From Bacteriovoracaceae bacterium UBA6144 (GTDB lineage Bacteria; Bdellovibrionota; Bacteriovoracia; Bacteriovoracales; Bacteriovoracaceae): a stretch of 34,208 nucleotides of DNA. The stretch spans positions 1 through 34,208 of the forward strand of contig DIVA01000077.1 of assembly GCA_002435705.1 (NCBI GenBank), in the 5' to 3' direction. The notes under the pieces were generated by a model. That model worked only from the letters and a program-made list of their open reading frames with translations, did not search any database and was not told the origin of the DNA. Numbering within the stretch: the first letter of the stretch is position 1; each line of letters opens with the position of its first letter. Below, piece after piece: positions 15,801 through 23,966 of this stretch. The position numbers and the translations under genes were made by a program.

Positions 15801-18345
15801 ATGCCCAGTTTTGGATAATAATGGAAACTATGTTCAACACACCACTCTCTTTCCCGCTGAAACTCGCAGCACATGGATCGCACGTGCGATGACCCAAAAC
15901 AGCTGTGGTTACGAGACACTTCAGAATGGAGCGACCATTACAGCTGGCATGAGTGCCAACGATATCCAAACGTTTTCTCCCTTTAAAAATATTGAAGGGA
16001 GACCTCTCAGAGACAGAGTGGTCGTGAGTGCAGGTCTGACTCGTGATGCGTGCCTGCGGCGAGCAGGAGCCGTCTGTCATACGGATCTGGACTGCTCACC
16101 GAATAAAATGCACGCCAATGAAGCTCAGTTTTTTGGAGATAGCTTTTTTGGAAATAGGGCCAACCGTGAGTACTACGAACAAAGTTTAATCTGTGGGCAA
16201 GAGAGGAAAAAACCTTTTCTGTCTGATGAAAACTTTTTTGATTATGACATGACGAAAAATCGCTGCTGCCGTGAAGTGGGCTCTGACATCACTACCTACA
16301 CCGCCTTCACCCCGCGCTCAACGACTGACGGTGACTACACTCCAGAAACCAACAATCTCAATCCCATCGCTACAGGAACCTCTGAGCCTTTGAATGCCAA
16401 TCGCTATGAGCGCTTCATTCACATCAGAAACTTTCCCAATGTGGATCGCCCGCCTCTTAATGCATATATGAATCGAGTTGGAAACAATTTAGGTTTCCAT
16501 GATTTTGTGAGAAATGGAATTCCACTATTTCCTTTTGCCAATATTGAAACTGAAAAACAATGGATGACTCTCAACGACGCCAACTCACTCACTTGCTGTG
16601 GTGGTGGCTGGATGAGAAAGTTTTCCGATGGAACAGTTAATTGGGCGAAACGTGACCGCTTGCAGTTAGATGTGAGTAACTTCCGTTGCCTCAACTACCT
16701 CTCTCCCCTTGTCACAATTGAAAACCCACAGCCTCTCTATGGAATTAGCCGTGGGCTCCTCGATGTTGAGTTTGATAAGTATTGCCTCGATCCGGCAGGT
16801 ACAAATGGAAACTGTGCCCAGATTTCTATTGCTCAAGGGAGTTACCCTCCAGTAGCAGACTTCAATAAGCGCCTGGCCAATGATTTGGCTTGTACGGACC
16901 ATCGTGAAATGGCCCCTGGGGTCTCACCGATCTTTGGAGTGGCCATTCGGTCTGCCTTCTCGACTCTGGGAGAAGAGATTCCTTGGAATGGGGCGGGTGA
17001 GCCTAATAAATGGAACTTTAGTGGGGTGGATTTTCCAGCCAACCTTTTCTCATTTTTCCCACCAGAAAGTGCTGACTTCAACCCCAACACTGAGATTGAT
17101 TTTTCTGTGACAATTCCAAGTGGTGGAAGAAAAAATATTTATTTCTTTATGCCAAGCTACGTGGGGAATTCAAGTCTCACCGTTCAGATGCAGCGACGTG
17201 ACCGTGATAATGAAGCCGATATTAGAACTTGTGCTCAGTATCCGATCGTGGAAAACACTTTCCCCTCTGCCACTCGCCATCAATCGACCTCATCCATGGT
17301 TTCAAGCGATGGTATCACTTTCTTTAACTGTCCCTCTGATTGCTGCTACTCTTATGATGGAAACCGCAGATTGTATGCTGTCATAAATCGCAGCTCTTTA
17401 TTCTTCCAAGAAACAAAAAATGGGGATCCCGTCCCAGAAGCTGAAGCTGGTCGCTACGGTATCAAGATCACCTATCAAGCTCCGGGAACAGGCTTTGGCA
17501 GTGTCATCGCAGCTGAACCTAACCCTACTGTTCCGCCAACCACTCGCCCGATGATTAAGAGAAGTTGCTCAGATATCTATTATCTCGATCAGCTCGGAAA
17601 ATTTGAACTCACAGGGATCCCACAAATTACCCACGAGAAGCTCGTGTGTAACAACAACCTCAATCGTCTGGTGCCAGGCCTCTATAACATCCCTGACGTG
17701 AATAGTGCTCAAACGGGTCGCAATATTGAAAGATTTAATAATCCCAATTTTGGCTTCCTTGTGCCTAAAGTTTTTCCAGAATCACCGACCTGGAGAACCA
17801 GTTATCATGGCTTGGCCGTTGATCCGATATTTTCTCCGCAAGACTTTAAGTGCTGTACTCCTTCAGGCAAATACACTCGCGAGCCGACGGCCTGCTGTTC
17901 GGGGCGCGGGGTTATTGATACTGAAGTAGGAACCCTAGGCGGAAGACCTCAATACAAATGCGTGGTACCTTCCGGCGCCAACCTTTCAGTGTATTTGAAT
18001 CGTTTTGTGTCTAACGAGGGCACCGGTGATCATCTGCAGTCCGTTCCTCTCAATCAAGATGACTTTAATGTTAAGACAGGTGAACCTCTCTTGACCGCTT
18101 CCGTGAATTCAAAGATTGCGAACATTGGTCGGGAGATTTGTGAATCCGGTGAGATTCGTCGCGGTGGTGCTTTTGGTGATTTCCAAGCTCAACCCGCTCC
18201 CTTGGTTGGCAGCCAACCCTTTTATGGTATCCTAGACTCATCTTCAGATAACGGAACGAACTCGTCTGGAGGTGGAACGGATACAGTGGGCTATTTCGAT
18301 TTCATGAATGGCTACCGCTGGAACCATCACATCTACTGCCGCTAA
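12886..18345 (+). CDS. Giant cysteine-rich lipoprotein (1,819 residues), unknown function
   Basis: No family recognised. MKFIFVLLLILLQSC is a lipoprotein signal with the lipidated Cys at residue 15, followed by a linker ending in PTSPTAPVSDSD. A beta-rich first region follows. Around residues 215-235 comes GTCSTETC...FSCCLDNQC, then a short Thr/Gly/Ser linker near 290. The rest is long and not visibly repetitive, with cysteine clusters of dickkopf-like spacing (CDVDSDC near 714, CHTDLDC near 1063) and six adjacent Cys-Cys pairs (about 226, 1125, 1236, 1484, 1654, 1670). Segments such as IPSGGRKNIYFFMPSYVG suggest beta-sandwich parts. It ends HHIYCR. Membrane-anchored, disulfide-stabilised and probably surface or periplasmic (inference). 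ATG at 12886 chosen; a TTG lies immediately before. The thioesterase gene follows after 8 bases. Confidence 0.85.
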   Translation: MKFIFVLLLILLQSCMPETKVRTGALQNGNQTPTSPTAPVSDSDVELAWFQNLQSPLTITLFRDLAESVYVRGRRIENFLLSANAPTATYCIEFDMGNPLVNGDKQFLRVRATPMSVNNLVTRTRTVYLRVDFSNPTSNQSICSLPSQVNTVAHSLDTVRANATNQITSQGIRLYRRTFVNNQNVLTQVAQTQLDLNLIRLALQPGNAPVVGGTCSTETCRAIGFSCCLDNQCVRDGATKPDILSLPPTNSTYLSYLQAEQAKISNPLAFLSYPQFYYICGTNQNNPTTGGSTGGSTTDPNAEAAARLLQLQKDYACIQMLKEKSQATPFHGQIFNPSAIYDQNICRTTLAPEEQSNEANITDFYKNVINRLYNNCGCSSTFVTFDEKISNCPKYDYNVVSRNAQNQPIEFACTAIDESGVETPFQNLSVAVNSKSVPHRFFDSSGVEVNVPAANAAGTVVTQEGSPFRYLDQEKVQPLNGTFNMNSILGNFNLELSEAMPAKVIDLQVDNVYLIATRSGLFTPCPTCAKDSWFPGFSAHPTAAQGVGLQAVGHSTSRDSWDNNTTFGNYEDAIFGRACWVPPTMIPWTQPVAGEPGAGSAEAARVTRLRAQATLFMNGYQRDWYGFNKGALIGSFDGVTWFAIGKGRIIRSTTNKLFLAINAPFGDLTESNTHIVSVQAFEGQATAALLDFHPDLLQNHPNQNEAGNCQAYHRCDVDSDCITKLGWEYACADVSNIKSRLPDFEPIGAKERSNNKIVNVEGLLAQGTLPTGSNKRCVYRGAGALCRINADSISVTTDPEKRKLLTCAPNFWCASVDGNNHTIPGTSQRPNVWNAQVARFAAPLENLPVFNNHIFGQDANQLGRPLDYVHFEPPITGVTPRVRLVSTLDSNAALAIKRNAFEMDNSITGQEGICRPGKRLAHVTTTTDNRPTLWNPFNQHRNLDEFSRTDYTNQIASCPAAPLSVGLDKLTSCPVLDNNGNYVQHTTLFPAETRSTWIARAMTQNSCGYETLQNGATITAGMSANDIQTFSPFKNIEGRPLRDRVVVSAGLTRDACLRRAGAVCHTDLDCSPNKMHANEAQFFGDSFFGNRANREYYEQSLICGQERKKPFLSDENFFDYDMTKNRCCREVGSDITTYTAFTPRSTTDGDYTPETNNLNPIATGTSEPLNANRYERFIHIRNFPNVDRPPLNAYMNRVGNNLGFHDFVRNGIPLFPFANIETEKQWMTLNDANSLTCCGGGWMRKFSDGTVNWAKRDRLQLDVSNFRCLNYLSPLVTIENPQPLYGISRGLLDVEFDKYCLDPAGTNGNCAQISIAQGSYPPVADFNKRLANDLACTDHREMAPGVSPIFGVAIRSAFSTLGEEIPWNGAGEPNKWNFSGVDFPANLFSFFPPESADFNPNTEIDFSVTIPSGGRKNIYFFMPSYVGNSSLTVQMQRRDRDNEADIRTCAQYPIVENTFPSATRHQSTSSMVSSDGITFFNCPSDCCYSYDGNRRLYAVINRSSLFFQETKNGDPVPEAEAGRYGIKITYQAPGTGFGSVIAAEPNPTVPPTTRPMIKRSCSDIYYLDQLGKFELTGIPQITHEKLVCNNNLNRLVPGLYNIPDVNSAQTGRNIERFNNPNFGFLVPKVFPESPTWRTSYHGLAVDPIFSPQDFKCCTPSGKYTREPTACCSGRGVIDTEVGTLGGRPQYKCVVPSGANLSVYLNRFVSNEGTGDHLQSVPLNQDDFNVKTGEPLLTASVNSKIANIGREICESGEIRRGGAFGDFQAQPAPLVGSQPFYGILDSSSDNGTNSSGGGTDTVGYFDFMNGYRWNHHIYCR

Positions 18346-18353
18346 GGACTGCC

Positions 18354-18821
18354 ATGAAAACCCCAAAAGATTCAGCCATTGAGATGCGCGAACTGGTCAT
18401 GCCTCATCATGCCAACCCCCAGAACACTGTCTTCGGGGGCACGGTCATGAGTTGGATCGATATCGCGGCCGCCATGGTGGCCGCACGCCACTGCAATCGT
18501 CCCGTGGTGACAGCGCACATCTCTGACATTGATTTCATCGCTCCCGTGAAAATCGGCTATCACGTGCATATCCTCGCCTCCATGAATTATGTCGGTCGCA
18601 GTTCCATGATCGTCGGAGTCAAAGTTATCGCAGAAAATCCTATGACTGGCGAAAAACGCACCACCACCAAGGCTTACCTCACATTCGTCGCCCTCGATGA
18701 CATGGGGAAACCTGTGGAAGTTCCGGGGCTGATAGTAGAGAGTGATGATGAGAAAAGACGATTTGCTAATGCTCAAGAGCGCGCGAAGGCGAAGAAGCGC
18801 TTGAAGAGTAAACTTAAATAA
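18354..18821 (+). CDS. Acyl-CoA thioesterase, hotdog fold (YciA-like)
   Basis: 155 residues with the acyl-CoA hydrolase arrangement: MRELVMPHHANPQNTVFGGTVMSWIDIAAAMVAARH, where N-x-x-x-x-FGG-x-x-x-x-x-x-D holds the catalytic Asn/Asp pair on the hotdog helix, then VTAHISDIDFIAPVKIGYHVHI and RSSMIVGVKV. It cleaves acyl-CoA thioesters in the cytoplasm; chain-length preference is unknown. AAGGA overlaps the lipoprotein stop and lies 5 bases before the ATG, so it is cotranscribed with the giant lipoprotein, an odd pairing. The tail is Lys/Arg-rich. The stop directly abuts the stop of the convergent DTW gene. Confidence 0.9.
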   Translation: MKTPKDSAIEMRELVMPHHANPQNTVFGGTVMSWIDIAAAMVAARHCNRPVVTAHISDIDFIAPVKIGYHVHILASMNYVGRSSMIVGVKVIAENPMTGEKRTTTKAYLTFVALDDMGKPVEVPGLIVESDDEKRRFANAQERAKAKKRLKSKLK

Positions 18822-19526
18822 TTAGAAGAACAGCTTCCTTGACCGCTCCGCTCTCACTGCAGGTCGCTCTTCAGGTTTCTTATAAGTCCCCTTGCGATAT
18901 CTCTGCCGAGAGGGATCGAGGGAACACGCCACCTGATACTCCTGCAGTTTGTAGAAGGGGGTCAGGAGAGGCTTCCAGTCACGCTTCTCTTCTAGGCCCG
19001 CAAGGCAGAGAGCTTCAATGAACTGATAAGTGCTTTCAATGGTTGAGAGGCACCACTCGTGGGGCTGATGCTTAATGTAGAACTCACTTCTTGCTGTAGG
19101 CGTGAACATGAGGCGGGGCAGAGACTGAAGATTCAAAGAGAGCTTAAGCATTTTTTTAGCACAGGCCCAGGTGCCATCCAGCAGAAAAACCACGAGCTTT
19201 TTGTCTTGAATATCCTGCGGGAGGAACTCCCCAGCAGAGACGTTTTTTGCTTCCCCAGGGTAAAGCAACACACAGTGGTTCTTCGGATCTTCAATCAAGT
19301 CATTGACTCTTTTGTTTTCTGTGAAGCTCACATCCCAAAGAATTTCAGAATTGGGCAGACTGGCGTGAGTGATTTTGCCAGTACCATCTTTTTCATACTT
19401 AAACTCTTTTGGATGCATGAGAATCACAAAATGCGTCTTCGTCGGAAGCTTCGTGATGTGCTCACAGAGGCAAGCTTTCTGAGGTCGTGCACAGTGAGTG
19501 CATTTTTTTCTAGGCTCAAATTCCAT
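18822..19526 (-). CDS. DTW-domain tRNA-uridine aminocarboxypropyltransferase
   Basis: DTW proteins (TapT/YfiP type) transfer the 3-amino-3-carboxypropyl group of SAM to uridine in tRNA. Visible: an N-terminal zinc-type cysteine cluster CTHCARPQKACLCEHI, ILMHPKEFKYEK, LLYPGEAKN, the DGTW motif of VVFLLDGTWACAKKM, and PHEWCLSTIES. 234 residues is typical. The extreme C-terminus (RPAVRAERSRKLFF) is basic. The ATG at 19526 has no Shine-Dalgarno, and a -10-like TATAAG nearly touches it. The gene ends directly against the thioesterase gene. Confidence 0.88.
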   Translation of the reverse strand: MEFEPRKKCTHCARPQKACLCEHITKLPTKTHFVILMHPKEFKYEKDGTGKITHASLPNSEILWDVSFTENKRVNDLIEDPKNHCVLLYPGEAKNVSAGEFLPQDIQDKKLVVFLLDGTWACAKKMLKLSLNLQSLPRLMFTPTARSEFYIKHQPHEWCLSTIESTYQFIEALCLAGLEEKRDWKPLLTPFYKLQEYQVACSLDPSRQRYRKGTYKKPEERPAVRAERSRKLFF

Positions 19527-19613
19527 ACTTATAACTAATCAAAAATAGAGCTAACGACAACCAAAGATTAAGTAAGTTTTATAGACTAGGCTAAACTGAC
19601 GTCATTTAACCTT

Positions 19614-19619
19614 TATAAT
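19614..19619 (+). promoter_or_regulatory. Perfect -10 box TATAAT five bases before an ATG
   Basis: TATAAT (19614-19619) is followed by TGAGC and the ATG at 19625. No convincing -35 lies 16-18 bases upstream. Transcription would begin at the start codon itself, which fits the absence of a Shine-Dalgarno. Confidence 0.45.
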
Positions 19620-19624
19620 TGAGC

Positions 19625-20281
19625 ATGCTTAAGCCCCTCATTTGCCTCTTGATTCTTCTGAGTCACAAAGCCTCCGCAGGCTCACTCACCATCTATGTCA
19701 CGGCACCGGCCCGAGAGCTGAATTGGGAATCATCACTCAAACTCTCCGCCTCTCTTTCTCGCTCTTATCTCAAGGCCCTGAGCCTCTACTCTCCGCTGGA
19801 TCTTGCACGGGGAACAGTGGGCCATGCAGCGGCCCATATCAGTTGCGAGGGGTTTGAGAATTGGAGCAGCCTGAGCATAAAATCCACTCGCATGCTCCCT
19901 CATATTTTTAAGGGCATGGATCTGCTTTTTACCCCGATCAAAGGGGCTTATCTTCAAAGTGAAAAAGAAATTAAACGACTCATTCAAAGAAGTGCAAAAC
20001 GTACTCGCTCAATCATCCTACCAATTGAGAACTCTCAGACCTGCGAGGAACTCAAAGAATTTATCGCCCGTCACTCGGCTCATCCTCTCTACTTCTCCCC
20101 TCTCATCAACACACTCGAGGCAAGCATTAAGCTTGATCAAATGGGTGGCACCGGAGCCACGTGGAGTGAGGCGCTGATTAAAATCGTTGATCCGCAATTT
20201 GACACAAGTGGATGGTATCAAGAGTTTCGAGGAGAGAGATTCCTTGATCCGGGCAGGATGTTTAAACAAATGCCTGAATAA
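19625..20281 (+). CDS. Secreted protein of unknown function (218 residues)
   Basis: Not recognised. The signal peptide MLKPLICLLILLSHKASA is followed by GSLTIYVTAPARELNWESSLKLSASLSRSYL. The mature part is a compact alpha/beta-like sequence with two cysteines (HISCEGFENW and SQTCEELKEF) that could pair. The phrases GTVGHAAAHISC and LDQMGGTGATWSEALIKIV are the most distinctive. Start set at ATG 19625; a TTG two codons earlier overlaps the TATAAT. Its stop codon overlaps the T tract of the opposing nrdJ terminator. Confidence 0.75.
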   Translation: MLKPLICLLILLSHKASAGSLTIYVTAPARELNWESSLKLSASLSRSYLKALSLYSPLDLARGTVGHAAAHISCEGFENWSSLSIKSTRMLPHIFKGMDLLFTPIKGAYLQSEKEIKRLIQRSAKRTRSIILPIENSQTCEELKEFIARHSAHPLYFSPLINTLEASIKLDQMGGTGATWSEALIKIVDPQFDTSGWYQEFRGERFLDPGRMFKQMPE

Positions 20282-20305
20282 AAAAGGGCCCCCATACGAG
20301 GGCCC
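20280..20305 (-). terminator. Rho-independent terminator of nrdJ
   Basis: On the minus strand GGGCCC, an 8-base loop and GGGCCC (20305-20286) are followed by six T residues (20285-20280). It lies 64 bases after the nrdJ stop and has no T run in the plus direction. Confidence 0.85.
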
Positions 20306-20368
20306 CATGTGTGTGTCAGGTTTCTTTCGAAGTCTCTCGAAATTAAGGGAAACCTGGTGCAGGATAAT

Positions 20369-23300
20369 TTATGAGCAACCCGTGGTTGCTCCACAAGTGT
20401 CACACTTCATGCAAGAGCCATTACGAAGCATAGTAAAGCTCTGGCACTCAGGACACGACTCGCCTTCATAACCTTTCATTTTCGCCTGTTGGCGCTTTTT
20501 TAATTGAGAATTAAAATCCGCATCGGCTTCCTTGGTGAAGACTTTCTCAACCCGAGACACTTGCCCATCAGCGTGATGAGTCTCTTCCATCATGCTCAAG
20601 AGAGGCTCCTCTGAAACGCTCTCACCGGTGATGCCTCCCGGACGGAGTTCGTCGGGCTTGATGTGCACGAGATCATAACGTCCTAAGTACTTCATCGCGA
20701 GATCTCGGAAGACAAAATCAATCACCGAGGTCGCCATCTTGATGTTGTCGTGACCTTGCACAACTCCATTGGGCTCAAACTTTGTGAAAGTGAAGGCATC
20801 CACCAACTCCTCGAGAGGCACACCGTACTGAAGTCCCATGGAGATCGCGATGGAGAAGCAGTTCATGAGCGAGCGGTAAGCCGCTCCTTCTTTGTGCATA
20901 TCAATGAAGATCTCACCGAGTTCTCCGTTATTATACTCTCCGGTTCTCAGATAAATTTTATGTCCACCCACATTCGCCTTCTGCGTGTAGCCGCCACGAC
21001 GATTGGGGAGAGTCCGGCGTTCGCGCACATGAATGATTCTCTCAACAACTTTTTGCGCGACTTTTTCTATTCTTTCAGTCTGAGTCAAATCTCCATAATC
21101 GAGAGCGAGCTCTTCAAAGGCAGAAGCATTCAAGGGTTGCGAGAGTTTGGAGCCATCACGGTAAAGAGCGTTCGCCTTTACACCTAATTCCCAAGAGAGT
21201 TCATAAGCGTGAGAGACATCTTTCAGGGTTGCTTCAAAAGCCATGTTAATGGTTTTTGAAATGGCTCCCGAAAGATAAGGTTGAGTGGCGGCCATCATGC
21301 GGATGTGACCTTCGATGCCAATCAATCTTTTTCCGGTGCGACCACAGCGGTTGGCGCAATCAAACACCGCCAAGTGTTCGTCCTTCAGATGAGGTGCTCC
21401 CTCGACAGTCATGGTGCCACAAACAAAGTTCGTCGCTTCATTGATCTGACTGTCCGTAAAGCCCAAAAACTTCAGAACATTGACACTATCGAGCTCACTC
21501 TCTTTTATTTTCAGAGTATCAATCAGAAACTTTTCGCCCAGGCTGTAGCGATTGAAAGCGAAACCTATTTCAAAAGCAGAGGCGAGGGATTTCTCGACCG
21601 CCTTAAGTTCTTCGGGGCCAAATCCATAAGCTTTCAGTGTCTCTGGATTAATGTGTGGACAGCCTTTAAGCGTGGCGTGACCGACAGCAAACTTCACAAT
21701 CTCATCGATCTCTTTTTTCTTATAACCTAAAACCCTCAATGCTTGCGGGACAGATTGGTTGATGATTTTAAAGTATCCCCCACCGGCCAGTTTTTTAAAT
21801 TTTACGAGAGCAAAATCCGGCTCGATCCCCGTGGTATCGCAGTCCATGACCAGACCAATCGTTCCTGTCGGTGCAATAACTGTGGTTTGAGCGTTTCTAT
21901 AGCCGTGCTTTTCACCCAAAACGAGTGCTTCATCCCAGGCTCTTTGGGCGGCGGTCACGAGCTCTTTATCTACAAGTTTGGCATTTAATGCCTGAGGAAA
22001 AACCGTGAGACCTTCAAAATCGTTTTTAGCGTAAACTGCTCGCCTGTGATTACGAATCACACGCAGCATGTCTTCCCGGTTGTGCTCAAAGCGCGCAAAG
22101 GCGCCTTTTTCTTGAGCGATTTTTGCAGACGTCCGATAACTCACTCCACCCATGAGTGCCGTGATAGCGGCCGCAAACTGACGTCCTTTCTCAGAATCAT
22201 AAGGCAGCCCCATCTGCATGAGTGTCGCCCCGATATTGGCGTAACCCAAACCAAGGGTGCGGTAATCAAAAGAGCGTTGAGCTATCTCGCGTGAGGGAAA
22301 TTGCGCCATCGCCACAGAAATCTCAAGCACCAGTGTCCAGATTTCACAGGCATGTTCAAAACTTTGGTGATCAAACATTCCAGTGGTGGGATCAAGAAAT
22401 TTTAAAAGATTGAGAGAGGCGAGATTACAAGCGGTATCATCGAGAAACATGTACTCACTACAAGGATTGGACGCGTTTATGCGACCATCTTTGGGACAAG
22501 TGTGCCACTCGTTGATGGTGTCATCAAACTGCAGACCAGGATCGGCCGACTGCCAAGCAGCGTCGACGATTTTTTGCCACAGATCACGGGCCTTAATTTT
22601 TTTAGCCACTTTTTTATCTGTGCGATTGATCAACTCCCAATCACCATCTTCTTTGAGAAGCTTAAAAAACTTATGCGGGACTCTCAGTGAATTATTAGAA
22701 TTCTGTCCTGCCACCGTTGCATAAGCTTCAGAAGTCCAGTCCGTGTCAAAGACCTCAAACTCCATACTCGAGTAACCCTGCTTCACAAGCTCTAAACAGC
22801 GATTCACATAATTCATCGGCACACAGTCGGAGTTGGCGGCCTGGATCGCTTTTCTGAGCTCCGTGTTGGTCTTAGGATTTTGATCTTTGAGAGCTGTCTC
22901 AAAAACTTTCGAGAGATGCTTTTTGACAATCTTTGAGCCCGTGACCAGCGAGGCCACTTTCTTTTCTTCCTTCACTTTCCAGAGAATGAAGTCTTCCACA
23001 TCCGGATGATCCAGATCCAGACACACCATCTTAGCTGCGCGCCTGGTGGTGCCACCGGATTTGATGGCTCCCGCTGCCGCGTCACCGATTTTCAGAAAAC
23101 TCATCAGTCCAGAAGAAGTTCCTCCACCGGCGAGCTTCTCTCCTGCTCCCCTGAGATTTGAAAAATTTGTCCCCGTGCCTGAGCCATACTTAAAGAGGCG
23201 AGCTTCACGGTTCCACAGATCCATGATTCCGCCTTCATTCACCAGATCATCGTTGATACTTTGAATGAAGCAGGCATGAGGTTGTGGGCGCTCGTAGGAG

Positions 23301-23779
23301 CTGGTCGCTTTTTCTAGCGTGAGAGTCTTTGGATCTACAAAGAAGTGACCCTGGGGAGATCCTTTGATGCCGTAGGCTTCAAAGAGTCCAGTGTTGAACC
23401 ATTGAGGCGAGTTCGGAGCGCACATCTGAAACGCCAACATGTAAGAGATTTCGTCATAGAAGGCTTGTGCATCCGCAGGTGAATCAAAATAATTCTCCCG
23501 CTCACCCCAGTTTTTCCAGCACAGGGCCAGACGGTGAAAGACTTGGCGGGCATCATTTTCGGCGCCCATTGTGCCATCACTTTGCGGCACACCTGTTCTT
23601 CTGCAGTATTTTTGCGCAATGATATCGGTGGCGACCTGTGACCAGAACTCCGGCACAGTGATTTTCATCGAGCTCTTTTTTGAGCCAGAGACTTCTCTCA
23701 CCTCTGAGGTGCGAGTAACAAAATTTATATTTTGGAAAGGTGACTGCCCTTCCTGGGTCCAACGTCGGTTGATTTTCAC
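20369..23779 (-). CDS. nrdJ: Vitamin B12-dependent (class II) ribonucleoside-diphosphate reductase
   Basis: Reduces ribonucleotides using adenosylcobalamin, independent of oxygen. The 1,136-residue product has CAPNSPQWFNTGLFEAYG, the HACFIQSINDDL segment, NPCSEYMFLDDTACNLASLNLL (radical-site Cys region), APTGTIGLVMDCDTTGIEPDFAL and a C-terminal cysteine-rich tail CPECQSFTMLRNGSCMKCDTCGATTGC (shuttle/zinc cysteines). Start chosen at GTG 23779, because AAGGAG lies 7 bases upstream; a longer frame to 23821 would start inside the leader. I see no class I or III reductase here. The leader holds a NrdR-box-like sequence and two palindromes. It is a single-gene unit closed by its own terminator. Confidence 0.96.
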   Translation of the reverse strand: MKINRRWTQEGQSPFQNINFVTRTSEVREVSGSKKSSMKITVPEFWSQVATDIIAQKYCRRTGVPQSDGTMGAENDARQVFHRLALCWKNWGERENYFDSPADAQAFYDEISYMLAFQMCAPNSPQWFNTGLFEAYGIKGSPQGHFFVDPKTLTLEKATSSYERPQPHACFIQSINDDLVNEGGIMDLWNREARLFKYGSGTGTNFSNLRGAGEKLAGGGTSSGLMSFLKIGDAAAGAIKSGGTTRRAAKMVCLDLDHPDVEDFILWKVKEEKKVASLVTGSKIVKKHLSKVFETALKDQNPKTNTELRKAIQAANSDCVPMNYVNRCLELVKQGYSSMEFEVFDTDWTSEAYATVAGQNSNNSLRVPHKFFKLLKEDGDWELINRTDKKVAKKIKARDLWQKIVDAAWQSADPGLQFDDTINEWHTCPKDGRINASNPCSEYMFLDDTACNLASLNLLKFLDPTTGMFDHQSFEHACEIWTLVLEISVAMAQFPSREIAQRSFDYRTLGLGYANIGATLMQMGLPYDSEKGRQFAAAITALMGGVSYRTSAKIAQEKGAFARFEHNREDMLRVIRNHRRAVYAKNDFEGLTVFPQALNAKLVDKELVTAAQRAWDEALVLGEKHGYRNAQTTVIAPTGTIGLVMDCDTTGIEPDFALVKFKKLAGGGYFKIINQSVPQALRVLGYKKKEIDEIVKFAVGHATLKGCPHINPETLKAYGFGPEELKAVEKSLASAFEIGFAFNRYSLGEKFLIDTLKIKESELDSVNVLKFLGFTDSQINEATNFVCGTMTVEGAPHLKDEHLAVFDCANRCGRTGKRLIGIEGHIRMMAATQPYLSGAISKTINMAFEATLKDVSHAYELSWELGVKANALYRDGSKLSQPLNASAFEELALDYGDLTQTERIEKVAQKVVERIIHVRERRTLPNRRGGYTQKANVGGHKIYLRTGEYNNGELGEIFIDMHKEGAAYRSLMNCFSIAISMGLQYGVPLEELVDAFTFTKFEPNGVVQGHDNIKMATSVIDFVFRDLAMKYLGRYDLVHIKPDELRPGGITGESVSEEPLLSMMEETHHADGQVSRVEKVFTKEADADFNSQLKKRQQAKMKGYEGESCPECQSFTMLRNGSCMKCDTCGATTGCS

Positions 23780-23835
23780 ACTCTCTCTCCTTGAAAATGT
23801 ATTCTTATATGAAAACGTCAAAAGACCTTCAGGTC

Positions 23836-23851
23836 AACCTATATCTTGTGT
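23836..23851. promoter_or_regulatory. Candidate NrdR box in the nrdJ leader region
   Basis: AACCTATATCTTGTGT matches 13 of 16 positions of the NrdR box acaCwAtATaTwGtgt, including all the invariant core bases. It lies 57 bases upstream of the nrdJ GTG. NrdR sites usually come as two boxes 31-32 bases apart; I found no second box at that spacing, which lowers confidence. Confidence 0.35.
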
Positions 23852-23877
23852 TCCGCTGGCGTCATTTTTATGACAAG

Positions 23878-23891
23878 CACTAGATCTAGTG
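23878..23891. repeat. Perfect 14-bp palindrome CACTAGATCTAGTG upstream of nrdJ
   Basis: A complete dyad between the small basic-protein terminator and the NrdR-like box. Its length makes chance less likely than for shorter repeats. It could be an operator or an upstream activation site for nrdJ. Confidence 0.35.
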
Positions 23892-23910
23892 AATTCGAGC
23901 GTCATAAAAC

Positions 23911-23940
23911 AAAAAAGCCTTCCCGAAGGAAGGCTTTTTC
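23911..23940 (-). terminator. Rho-independent terminator of the 38-residue protein gene
   Basis: AAAAAGCCTTCC, CGAA loop, GGAAGGCTTTTT (23912-23939) with T runs on both sides; on the minus strand six T follow the stem. It closes the small gene at 23967 and insulates nrdJ. It could also stop plus-strand transcription. Confidence 0.88.
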
Positions 23941-23966
23941 GAAAATTTCGTCATTGTAGGGGCAAA

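Noticed and set aside
13035..18021. Many open frames of 60-130 codons antisense or out of frame within the giant lipoprotein gene
   Set aside because: They lack start signals and recognisable motifs, and their frames follow from the composition of the main gene.
21281..21730. Plus-strand frames opposite nrdJ
   Set aside because: The minus-strand gene is fully conserved; the opposite frames have no ribosome-binding site or family signature.
23799..23820. Second NrdR box at the usual spacing from the first
   Set aside because: The sequences 31-32 bases either side of the first box do not fit the consensus; the nearest AT-rich match is 36 bases away and lacks the flanking ACAC/GTGT.
23780..23821. 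Upstream start for nrdJ
   Set aside because: No ribosome-binding site, and it would include the AAGGAG that properly serves the GTG at 23779.
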